NCBI GenBank assembly: GCA_000711775.1
Contig: ARYC01001918.1
Coordinates: 28,848 to 92,847, forward strand
DNA: 64,000 nt
Source: Oxytricha trifallax
Taxonomy: Eukaryota; Ciliophora; Spirotrichea; Sporadotrichida; Oxytrichidae
Direction of reading: 5' to 3'
Shown: piece after piece, positions 9,641 to 20,054 of the stretch
Layout of the letters: every line of letters begins with the position of its first letter
How positions within the stretch are numbered: position 1 is the first letter of the stretch
Notes under the pieces: model-generated
What the model was told of the DNA's origin: nothing
Seen by the model: only the letters and a program-made list of their open reading frames with translations
Databases searched by the model: none
Translations under genes and position numbers: made by a program

Positions 9641-12600
9641 GAATGAAACTTAATTAACTTTGTTTTATTAAGAATGCTACGATTACTATTTAATAATAAT
9701 TCAAATGGAAACTCATGCTGGTCTTTAGTCGCAAGTTTTCTTTTATAACTGAAACAGTATCTAAGAAAGAAAATTAAATTTTAAAATCTGTAACTTACAT
9801 GGAGTGATTATAAGATTAACATGATATGCAAGTTGCTATTATTGCAAAAAGAAAATAATGATAATAGTATGAATATTTTATTTGTAAAAATAAAGAAAAA
9901 CAGTTTATAATACCACGTATCATAAAAGATAAGAGCTAAAAATATTTTTTTATTAGATTCTTATTCACTTGAAGCAAAACAATGAATAATTTATTTTTCA
10001 TAAGTGAAAAACATGCATGACAAAAGTATTTTTATAAAGCTCATAATTAAGTTGTTTACTTTAAAGTAATTATAACCTTAATAAAACTATTTAAATTGTA
10101 CTGAAGTACTTAATGAGGTGGATCTTATTTCTTCCTTAAATGCAATTTCAAGCATTTATAGACTATGCTAGTTTTCTTAGTTGTTACCATCTCAAATTCA
10201 TGTTTAGTCATGTCGAAACATTTGGACAACCCGTTTATATTGTAATAGTCAAGCATTTATATTTAGTAATAAGATACTCTATTTAGAGATAGAATTACAT
10301 TGAATTTTCATAAAAATATGCATTACTTACGCAGGATCAGTTGACTACTTTTGTTCTTCTTGCTGTAGTTGAATCACAACAGGTGGATGCTGTTAATCTT
10401 TCAGATTAATAGTTGTTTACATTTGATGTTGTCGATTTTACCCGCTAATCATGGTATTTTATTAATTCAATTCAACTTTTATCGTATTTTAATCATTCAA
10501 ATCATATCTTTGATCCTGAGGGTCTTTATAAGTCTTTCCCTCTTCGCTTTAATTGTCAAAGTCTCTTTAACTAGGTGGGGTTACGATTATCTGCAAATCT
10601 TAAATTGAGTCTCTAAACATTGAAGGATTTAAATTGCTTATTATTTGGTTGTTCTTTTGATCTGAAACTAGATATTGCACATTCACTTAATTTTTAGAGA
10701 GCTATTACAGATCTTCTAAGCTAGCCTATTAGTATTGCTATATGTCATTTCTATCACCGGGGACTTTGCTCATTAGCTTGTAGGACATGATTTTCTTGTT
10801 ACTAATAGCATCTCTCAGATTATTTCCATCATTTTATGAAGAATTCATTGACACATTAGAGCTACATTAACTACCTTGAAACTGAGAGAAAAGTTCCTAT
10901 CTTGAAGATTGAGAAACGAAAGATATTGGCAGAGAGCCAAGTGAAATCTCTGAAGCTTTTTCGCTTTAGTTATCTTAGCCTTAGATTATTACAATCACAT
11001 TATTGTTTCCAGTGGTTATTTAGTAGTTGTTATCTTACTAGTCGAATTGATTTTATATGCCTGATAGGAGTTTATTTTGATCTTCTGTTGTTTTATGTTG
11101 ATGTTTGCCTTGCTTATGTGGCCCATTATTTCTGCTTTCTGAAAGTTGCTTTGAAACAACTAAACTAGAGTAAATTGATGAATTAGCATTATTATTCGAA
11201 AGACTTGTTTGGTTCATTAATGGATTTACTACATCAATTGATTAATTGCCTTTTAAAAGTTTATTCTGTTAAGTTGTCGTTGTACTACTACCATTTCCAA
11301 GAATTTTTATAGGACCTTTTACAAAAGATTTGATTTTGGTATTGGCAACATCATACCAATGCTTAAATCCATTAAATATATCAGAAAATCCTGCAATGTT
11401 ATACTGTTGATCATAAGAGTGTTTATCGGACTTAGAATCACAATGATAACAACTTTATTTGTCATGATTTAAGATCTGAAAATTATACTATATTGAAAGT
11501 TCGTGGCACTCTTTGAATCCACCTGGTATCACACTTATATACTTAAAGCCCTTGTTTTAAAAGTCTTCGATTAGGAACCTGACGATGCTTTCATGATAAG
11601 CTTTAATGTCGAAAAAATTCTCTCCGTTATTATCAATTTTCTTGCTTATTTTAGGCTGGAAAGGATCCAAGCCAACTAAGCAAACATGGTAAATATCTTT
11701 ACAGCTTAGTAACTTATCTGTTTACTCTTATAGATATTCAATGTTACATTCTGTTTATATTTGTAGTTAAAAGCTGTTTGGTAATAAAGCTTCTTTTTAT
11801 AATGATTCTAATCTACAGTCTACAATTAGAAATCTTATCTTCTCATAGTAAAATTCATGACTTTCCTCTTCTAAAATTTAATTAGTCTCTTATATACTAA
11901 TTTAAAATTCGGAATCCCCTTAACTGTCTAGCTACTAGAATTGTTACTTCTCCTCATAATCTTTCTTTTTAGAGCATTTCTTGCAGTAATCAAGTCTTTA
12001 TTACTAGAAATTGATAGATGAAACACCGGATTAAAGTAAAGTTGGCTGAATAAGTGAAATTTTATTGTTATTATCAATAAGTGAATTACTTCCTCCAGTT
12101 ACTAGATTAGTAGTGTTGCTTAATTTTGACACCTTACAAGCTGATGATGAAAGTCCTTGTTTATAGCCAGAAGCTTTACTCGTTTACTTCATCATGCTAT
12201 TGTTGCTATTTTTATCACTCTATTTGAAACTTCCCATATATGTGCTTAAGTGAGCTTTAGGACTACTACCTATTCTTGGTTCTTAAACTGACATTATAGT
12301 TGAGTTCATTTGATTATGCTGGCCTCTTCTAAGCATAAGCAGTCTTTGCTCTTCAGTCTGTGCCAAATGCTTCATTCTAGTTGTTTCATTTATCAAATCT
12401 ATATGAGATTCTTACTGTTCCTGGCTATCGTCATAGACGTTTGAATCAGTTTCTAGAGGCATACCATCGGCCTTGGCTGGGCTTTACTTATTCATGTTCT
12501 TAAAAGGTGAACGAGAAGAACTTATGTCAATACCTTTATAGTAGTAATCTTAATCGTTTAATTGTAAATATTGCTATTATTAACCCTTGATTGGACTAGT

Positions 12601-15600
12601 TTGATTAGAAGTCATTCTAGTGTTTAGCTACTACTATTGTGCATGACTTTTTATGTTGATTTCTTTCTTTATGATGTCGTGAATATTCGCAGATTTCTTC
12701 TATTGAGAGAGTAGTTGCAGTTGAGCTCTGTTAGTCGTGTCAGCAGCAGTCATCCTTCTTTATTACTGTTAAAATTAAACTTGATATGAATCATCTTGAG
12801 CTGGTTAAAAATAGTAAATTAAATATAATATGATTATTTCATGGACTATTCTCTAATTGGTGACATTAAATCATGTTATTCTTCCAATCCAAGACTTTAT
12901 CTTCTCGCTTAAAGCTATTTCTAAGCTTAATTCATGCTCATTGAATATATTGAATTTTAGGTACTCATAGTTGGGGATTACAATCCACTTAACAGTAAGG
13001 ATTGATTAAATTTGAAACCGTTCAATGAGTTGAAGCATTCATGATATATAATACAGAATAAACTTAAAATTTTAATTAATTAATTACTACATAAGCTATT
13101 CAACTTTAAAATCACTCTGCGGGTTCTACTTCTACCACTTGATTTCCAAATGCATCCCACCCAAGAGTTACGTTATTAGTCCTAGCAAAAACTTCCAACT
13201 TAAGAGTATCAGGTGCCATTTGCTAAACAAAATCATAAATTGAGTCAGGTTTCTAGGAGTGCTTTTTCACTTCCCCAAAAATTACACTCTAAGCATTGCA
13301 ACCATGAACCATGTCCTGGACATTTCCTTTTGTTGCTATAATGAAACTTTCATTGCTGTGAGAAGTGTATTTCCCTAAACCGTGATGCAGTATCCCATTC
13401 TTCGTCAATTTAATCCACTCCCCTCTATCTACTTCTGTGTATCCATGGATTCTAAGAAATTCATTTGCGACCTCTCTTTTTTAGTTGACTATCCATAAAA
13501 TCAAAATCCCTCTAATCTGAAGTTTTTCAATGGGCATTTCTAGGATTTCTTAATCAGAAAGTGTTGGATAAGGTAAATTCTATTTAAGCCTCCATGGAGG
13601 GTCCATCATAATTACATCATATAGTCTACCATTTGAATTTATTATATTTTCCCTTATTTCTTCCCATTTTCGTAAATCTCGCACATCACCCTCATACACA
13701 AAGGAGTCTCTTAAGATTTTGTAAGTTATATTCTTTATTCTCTTTTAAACTGGAATGAGCTGGAAGTTCTTTTTTACTCTCATCTAAACTATTTCAGGCC
13801 CCTGAATCACACTCTATATTGAATCTAAGCTTGATTTTTTAACTTTTCTAATAGGGTTGTTGGGTCTCATTGAGCATTTTTCAAGGTGTCTATCGCAATT
13901 ATAGGATCATTGAAAAGATTGGTTACAGTACTGGCAAGTCTTATAGGCTAATAACTATCGATCTCTTTGGACTTTATGGTCATGTTTATGGAGTCTGCTT
14001 ATGTGGGAATGCAAAGCTGTATAAGTATGGAATATTTTCGTGCAGTATGGGCAGTTATGGTCTTGCACTAAATCTATGAATGGTATCTTTCCCATTAGTT
14101 TATTATTATGATTGTTTTCTTTAGCATTTTAAACGCGCATTTAGCTTTATACTCTGATATCGCATTACGCTTTAAACATTTAATTGGAGCATTTTTTTGC
14201 AATCTTGATTTTAGAGCAATTTTTTGCAAAAAGTCATTAATGATGACTTAAAGTACAGAAATATTATTGGAAGTCTTAAGGCCATCAACAAGAAAGTGGA
14301 GAAGTTTTATAAATCGTAAATAATTTAATTAAATAGAAGACCTATTACAATTAATCAAACAGCTCACTATAGAATATTTTAAGAATTATAAAATAATATT
14401 AATATAATTAAAATATATTTGAGTTAATTGGAATAAGGCCACGTTGCCTAAAATAATTTAATAATTATTAAGTTTAAGCTATTTTTGTACTTTATAAATA
14501 TAAAAATATTAAGATGGGCATCAACTATATTTGTAGAATTAATTCTAGTTTTTTACTCTTCTATTTTTAAAATCAACAAGAAATTATATTTTTTTGATTT
14601 AAAGTTTCTTGTAGATGTCTTATCGCTTATTGAACTATATTTAAAATTTTAATTATCAAACCCCTTAATTGTAATAATGAAGTCCTGCTTTTTTGACAAT
14701 TCATATAAATATCTTGCAAAAATTATCATTATAATTTGATTTTTTAAGTAACAAAAGTATTCTTTCCATGAGAAAGTTGTTCAAGAAATTAGATTGTTAT
14801 AATTTAAATTAAAAACTGCAAAAATATGCTCTCAAATCAAGAATGCAAAATAATGCTCCTGATTTTATAAGATTATGGCTTTAAAATTTATAATAGAGTG
14901 CCTTATTTTAATTAAGGTATGAAAAGCTATTTTATCATAATTAAGGAATTCGAAGTTTTAAATCCAAATACTTTATTAAAAAATGAATTAATATAATCTG
15001 TTGTCTTCATTAATTTCTGATTAGATTGTATTTCACCTAAATTGCAATTTACTTCTATAAGGCCCTATACTCTATACTAAGGAATCCGCAACTCTTATCA
15101 GAATTTTAATAAGTAGACTTTATAAACTTAAACTATTCGATATTTGTAACTATGAACAACGAAAATAGAATCACATTCCATGACCCAAGAGAACTAGCGA
15201 GCAAGTTCAGCTCAAAGAAAGACCTGGTATAATTTCTAAAATATAACAGTAATTTACTTGATCTTTAAAGCTTATAGAGGGATATTTTTTACCATCTGAT
15301 GATCACCTGACCATGAGATTTATGAAGGACTTCTTAAGTGGAGAAAAGAGGCTTCTCAAAGCTGCTGATGTTATGCAATTCAATGTCCCTTATTATGAAG
15401 AACTTTCTATCAGCAAAGTGTTTAGTCAAGTTAAGGATTGATGAAGAATTCATGAGCTTCATGAACTACTACAGCGACTATTAGATATTACCAGACAGAA
15501 AATATTTCTATGGGGTACTTGGCACCCTTCACCCTCGCTATTTGACAAACATTGTGAGGAATGCTAATAGAGCAAGAAACCACTGTGACCAAGAGGAAGA

Positions 15601-18600
15601 GAAGCAAGAAAAAATAGCAATTAGAGAGGACATCTTTCGCAAGATAGAGCAGGAGCCATATTACTCAAGTAAGCAGTATTATAATTTACAAGAGTTTCTA
15701 TAGAATCGAGAGGAAAGGTGCTATAGATGCTCAAAATAAAATCAAAACCTAGAAAGTAGAGGCAAAAAAGGCAGTTGCATGAGATAAGTCAGAGTTTTCA
15801 GGAATTTAAGAACTCATCCAATATGGGAAGCCCGAAGAATATAATGAAAGAGCAATATGATATGATGAGTAAAAGCCAGGGTAAAAGACAGGTGCCCGAT
15901 GAAGAGATGGAGTGACATTTATATTTTTTAGCTTATAAGAATTTCATAATTGCTACATATGCATTTATATATAATCTTTTATCAGTCTATTGTACCTTTG
16001 CGCTATTTTTGCTATTGCTTCCTTGTCTACAGACTCGATTGCATTTTTTATAATATCAATGTGTTCGTTATGATTAACTTAGAAATTTCTTATGACTAAA
16101 GCTTTCTTGTAGTTGTACTTCACTTGTGAGAATACCTCTTCTATGCAATGGTACATGGACGAGTAAGGGGCATTGTAAATCACTCTCCATGCATAACTCT
16201 TGATTGATGCAAGCACAAGCTTACTATGGTGCGATCTGAGGTTATCCCAGAATATAGTTATATTCTCATTTTTATTCTTTACCTCTAGATACTCGAGCAT
16301 GTCAATTATATCCTAAATTTTAACAGATTTAGGCTTGACTAGATAGCCCTCCAAACCTCTACTCTAACTTACGCAAACAATAGCCACCATCGTACCAATC
16401 TTGATTCCTTCTTTATTTATTTCGAGGTTATCTCCTTATCTGGCCCAAGACTTAAAATTTACTTAATAAGGCTTAAAAACCGCCTCATCAATGTAAATTA
16501 TTTTATGATCGCTATCTATTGTGTTTAGTAAGGAACGGAATGCCTCCATTCGCATCTTTTAAATTTGCGACTTTTTTGACTAAGATAGGGCAAAGCGAGA
16601 TTTCATTACTTTGAATCTAATCTTGTTCTTCTTGTAGAGATACTATATCTGCGATGGAGTAATCTGCTGATTCGGAAAAAGTCTATGGAAGTACAAAGCT
16701 CAAGTCTCGAGTGAGAGACCTCTCCATAGTTCAAGAGTGGTCTTATCAACTAAAAACTCCTTTGCCTCCTAAGACAGCCTTGATTATTTTGTCATTTGAG
16801 TGGCACTATCTTTGCGTGTATGCTGGAAGTAATTTGAGCAGACTTTTCAGACATAATAGCTTGAACAGCCTAGTAGCTTTGATATTCCGCTAATAGTGGC
16901 GTAAAAATACTTCCCAACAGTAGGTGAAGCTTCATCATACCTAAGTTAGAGGATTGTTTTATCGAGAGATTGCAAACAAATCTGTTTCATAGTGATTCGC
17001 AGTTATCTGATGTAGTTGGTTTAATTATTAATTATTAAATTAAGTTTTATTATTATATATATAGATTAATTGTAATTTTACAGATACTTAATGAAATGCT
17101 AAAATCTATAAATTTTGATTTTGGGTTTGAACAATTCAATGTTTCTGGATAAGCATAAAAGAATAACTCTTCTACCATTACAGGAAGGCAAGGTAAATTT
17201 TCAATTCTCTCGAATAATTGCTACATTTACTCGCTATTTTTTTGTGATTTCAAATCTGCAGAGAAAATATGCTTAATTTCAGGCAACTCCTTGAAAGAGT
17301 ATGGTGTACTCTCTTGCAATTATTATGCTCTAAAAATGTTTATAATTAAAAAACGAATGAATTACCTTGACCAAACAGCTTTCAACTCGTCTAAGCCTTA
17401 AACAGTAATTTTTGACATAATTGAAGGTAAGTGCGATTATTCACTCTCTAAAATGATCTATTTTATTTAGGCTATAGATATTATACCTTTCTGTTTTAGA
17501 GTAATAGGGCCACTGCGAAAAAGAAAATAAATTATTGATCGTCCTCTTGAATAATTTAGTCCCAAAATTCTATGATAACTTCAATTTCAAATTTACTAAA
17601 GATAAATAATGAGTTTAAATGATAAATGGTTTTACTTTGCAAAATAAGTTAGGAACCAAGGGATTGCATACATCTCAGGGGTGACTTAATTACTTTCCAA
17701 ATATATGGCTAACTCTGGATCATGATATTTAAATAGTAATGATAGCAAAGTAAGAGCAGCTTATAATGTTAAAAATTCATCGTCTTAGTAAAAAGTTGGA
17801 AGATATCTCCACAGAAAAGCTGAAAATATATTGTAGGTAAAAGTATGGTCAAATTGGCATTACTATTGTAAGTATACAAAGGGAGCTAATATCTAAAATA
17901 TTGTTTAAAGATTAAATTGATGTTACCTCATTTATGCCTTGCTTATACTTGAGATTATTTCGTTTACAGTATAAAGTGAGAAGCAGCTCAATATTATCTT
18001 TATCTAGATTGTCCGATCCTCTACTTCTATCAGCATCCGCTCTGATTACTCTCTAATTTTCTAAGTCACAAACTACATTTTTCAATTAGTTGTCCACAGA
18101 TGAAATTTAGTCACAAAACATGCGTTCGTACTCGAATGCTTACACTAACTGATCTAGTTTTTCCTATAATCAAAATTTTATATAAATTAATTATTAGCTT
18201 ACTCTCATTCTAATAGCTTAACTTTTATCATAAACTGGAATCTATTATTTCTGTGGTTCAATTTGTTATTACTAATTGGAACTATTTTTATCACTATTAA
18301 TATTGCTACTGTTTTGTTAATTTTAATCTTTTAGCTTAGCTTTATTTTATTAGGAGGCTTAACTATTGGCTTAATTATTTTATGACTAGATGGGCAAACC
18401 ATAGTGATTTTGACTGTTATTTTTTGAATGAGAACTATTAACATCTTTACTTGAAGTATGAACTTAAGCTTGTGTTGTTTATTATTATACTGAAAATTAA
18501 TTAGAATAAGTACTGTACAAAAATCTTTAAATAAATATCTATAAGTAATATCTGGAAAGTGGCATGGAATTATTTTTGACAGATTAAGGGTGATGTTAAG

Positions 18601-19907
18601 CCAATATCTAATTCAATTCTGTGGCGCTTGTTCCATAATCGTTTAAAACTTATGTTTATATATTGCTGTTATTTGCAATAGGTTAATTGCTAATTAATTA
18701 ATTCTAACTGGAATTCATCTATTATTAATTTGTCGTTGAATTGCTGGTTTATTGTTATTATGAACTTGAATTTGCTTAATGGATATTTTTTCTAACGGAG
18801 ATACCCCTCCCACCACCCTTCCCACCCTAAACCGAGATACCCCTCCCCACCCCTATCTATTTTTTAATAAAATAATATAATAATTTATAAATTTTTTAAT
18901 AAATGAGAATTTTTAAAATTAATCATTGTTATTAATTTAAAAATAATTAAAATTATTAAACTTTAATTATAGATAAAAATAATTATTCAATCATTAAATT
19001 TAAAATTCTAATATATATAAAAGATTTTATTAATTATTATAATTATGCAATCAATAATTTTAAAAATTCTCATTTACAAAAGATTTTATAAATTATTTTA
19101 TTATATTATTTTATTAAAAAATAGATAGGGGTGGGGAGGGGTATGCGGGCAGGGTATCTCGGTTTAGGGTGGGGAGGGGGTGGGAGGGGTATCTTGGTTA
19201 GAACAGATATTTGTAGTAGGATTTCTGTTTGATAGCCCATAGAATTTGGACTGAGTTTACGATTTACTAGAAAATGTTTGATGCGCGGAACTGTTCTTGG
19301 GGCTTATTTCAAAATCTCCGTGATTTTTCTGGCCTAAATTGAATTGACCCCCACTCAATCCCATATTTAAATTTGAATTCGTATTTGAACTACTGCCCTA
19401 TCTATGCACTGGTCTGTGATGTGAACTTATACCGCTTGTTAAATTTGATGTCATTTGGCTAGATGAAGCAAGTTTTAAACCGTGTAGATGAGACGAAGAG
19501 AGTGCGTTATTACTATTTACAGCTTGTTACTTTCTTCCAATTGTAGAAGAGTGCCCACCTCCCCCAGAGCTGCCACTTAGTGGAATATTATTGTTGGATT
19601 AATAAGTTGATTTTCCTTTAGAATTAGAGCTTCCAAAATTATTGCTAGATGTTGAAGCTATACCGCCCGGAGTTGAGCTACTGATATTGTGCGTGATATG
19701 CGTCCTGGGACTGATATTCCTTAAATAACTACTGCTTGAACTCATCTGATTTCCTATGCCTATGCCTGTAGTAGAGCTCACTTAATTGTTCTGTTAATAT
19801 AGTTGGCTTTAAGCAGAGTTACTGGTTTACTATTAATTATTATTGGATGAGTGCAGAGGATAAGAATTATTGTTATGATGATTAATTGCTTAAGTTTTTT
19901 GTTCCAT
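9190..19907 (-). CDS. TBC1D23-like protein: TBC domain, rhodanese domain, C-terminal domain (split gene)
   Basis: Start MEQKTQAINHHNN at 19907. Order along the protein: a Ser/Asn/Gly-rich N-terminus (19907-19205); foldback element 3b; a TBC (Rab-GAP-like) domain at about 18060-17110, with LLLTLYCKRNNLKYKQGINE, DPELAIYLESNQVTPEMYAI, PWFLTYFA, and CLPVMVEELF at the end; the 4-kb insert 13041-17064; a disordered region and a rhodanese domain at about 11900-11300 (IRFLIVDCR, VIPGGFKECHEL); and KCFDMTKHEFEMV at 10225-10045. TBC plus rhodanese is the architecture of TBC1D23, a trans-Golgi vesicle tether. The TBC part lacks an obvious Arg/Gln finger, as in that family. Introns visible at 17353-17387 and near 17910. 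Start and ends of pieces are approximate. Confidence 0.78.
12866..13040 (-). other. Possible out-of-order 3' MDS of the TBC1D23-like gene
   Basis: Open frame beginning MLQLIERFQIQSILTVKW, containing IPNYEYLKFNIFNEHELSLE and KIKSWIGRI, ending in TGA. It abuts the edge of the 13041-17064 insert, and the rhodanese-encoding segment begins immediately beyond it. A stop codon here cannot be in mRNA order, because the rhodanese part follows. The content fits the end of the C-terminal PH-like domain that starts at 10225 (NLNSFIKVIITLK). Scrambled order is the inference. Confidence 0.42.
13041..13094. repeat. Candidate terminal inverted repeat of the MT-A70 element, left
   Basis: Begins ATGATATATAATACAG and contains AATAAACTTAAAATTTTAA and CTACATAAG. 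The inverse of 17008-17064 gives the same succession (ATATATAATA, AATAAAACTTAATTTAA, AACTACATCAG). The match is imperfect and AT-rich, so chance similarity is possible. Confidence 0.4.
13112..14179 (-). CDS. C2H2 zinc finger-MT-A70 adenine methyltransferase, with one in-frame TGA
   Basis: MT-A70 enzymes methylate N6 of adenine in RNA or DNA; ciliate members include the DNA 6mA enzyme MTA1. The catalytic motif DPPW is at 13592-13603 (DVIMMDPPWR). The rest of the fold is clear: YPTLSDQEILEMPI, GILILWIVN, the conserved Asn-Glu in SHSNESFIIATKG, KPDSIYDFVQQM, KLEVFART, GWDAFGNQV; stop at 13112. N-terminal to it lie a C2H2 finger (CPYCTKIFHTYTALHSH, then H) and a second C-x2-C finger (CQYCNQSF). 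The second finger contains an in-frame TGA at 13907-13909 before CDRHLEKC. Start is uncertain; in-frame Met codons are at 14179, 14140 and 14095. It occupies the position of the 57 kDa zinc finger-kinase gene of TBEs. Substrate (DNA or RNA) is unknown. Confidence 0.82.
14180..15151. other. AT-rich spacer inside the MT-A70 element
   Basis: Lies between the divergent methyltransferase and 22 kDa-like genes, and so probably contains their promoters. A short plus-strand frame (RNIIGSLKAINKKVEKFYKS, near 14245-14310) looks protein-like but has no clear continuation. CAAACCCCTTAAT at about 14659 resembles a piece of TBE end but lacks other support. Confidence 0.5.
15152..15915 (+). pseudogene. 22 kDa TBE protein homolog with one frameshift
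   Basis: Start MNNENRITFHDPREL at 15152. An intron follows SSKKDL at the position of the first intron of the TBE 22 kDa gene, then GYFLPSDDHLTMRFMKDFL, equivalent to GLFLPTMEGTKISF in TBE. A frame change near 15437-15442 (after VFSQVK) is needed to reach YFYGVLGTLHPRYLTNI, equivalent to FFFGVLGTLRESYLKEI. A second intron (about 15670-15703) also matches. The end is at TGA 15913-15915. Overall similarity is low but the order of motifs and introns is the same. Confidence 0.75.
15944..16989 (-). pseudogene. DDE transposase of the MT-A70 element, with one in-frame TGA
   Basis: Start MKQICLQSLDKTI at 16989, stop at 15944. Catalytic motifs: IYIDEAVFKPYQ (Asp 1), ITIFWDNLRSHHSK (Asp 2), APYSSMYHCIEEVFSQVKY (Glu), the IS630/Tc1 pattern of TBE transposases. 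An in-frame TGA at 16700-16702 (LET-stop-ALYF) interrupts the N-terminal part. Unlike the two true TBE copies there is no frame change between the two catalytic Asp residues. It is convergent with the 22 kDa homolog, 28 bp apart. Confidence 0.8.
17008..17064. repeat. Candidate terminal inverted repeat of the MT-A70 element, right
   Basis: Partner of 13041-13094. It lies about 20 bp outside the transposase start codon and just inside the last TBC-domain codons of the host gene. In complete TBEs the transposase start is 81 bp from the element end, so the spacing is similar. Confidence 0.4.
18790..19203. repeat. Foldback element, family 3, copy b
   Basis: A 414-bp inverted repeat starting TTCTAACGGAGATACCCC and ending GGTATCTTGGTTAGAA. 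Arms carry repeated CCGAGATACCCCTCCCCACC blocks; the core is AT-rich. The direct repeat GATATTT lies at 18782-18788 and 19206-19212, with the same 1-nt and 2-nt offsets from the ends as in copy a. It lies inside the TBC1D23-like gene between its Ser-rich N-terminus and the TBC domain. Confidence 0.85.
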
Positions 19908-20054
19908 TAATATTTTAATTTAATTATGAAATGTAATTCAATTTTATATTCAATTCACAAATTTAAATAGATTTTAAAACACCATATTCTTTATTACTGA
20001 CTGTTTTATAATATTGATGTGCTTATATTAATAAAATATATCAAGATATAAATA

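Larger units (their letters stand above)
13041..17064. mobile_element. TBE-related element carrying a zinc finger-MT-A70 methyltransferase
   Basis: About 4.0 kb, like a TBE (4074 bp). It has three genes in the TBE order and orientation: minus-strand zinc finger gene (13112-14179), plus-strand 22 kDa homolog (15152-15915) and minus-strand transposase (15944-16989), the last two convergent. In place of the kinase domain the first gene has an MT-A70 methyltransferase domain. Ends show an imperfect AT-rich inverted repeat (13041-13094 and 17008-17064) and no telomere repeats. It splits the TBC1D23-like gene, so it should be removed in the macronucleus. Each of the three genes has one disabling change, so this copy is probably dead. 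Confidence 0.72.

Noticed and set aside
10369-11168. Two plus-strand hydrophobic ORFs (79 and 88 aa)
   Set aside because: They are shadows of the minus-strand TBC1D23-like coding region.
14655-14680. CAAACCCCTTAAT as a possible end of another TBE
   Set aside because: It has only one short C-run, no partner end and no target duplication.
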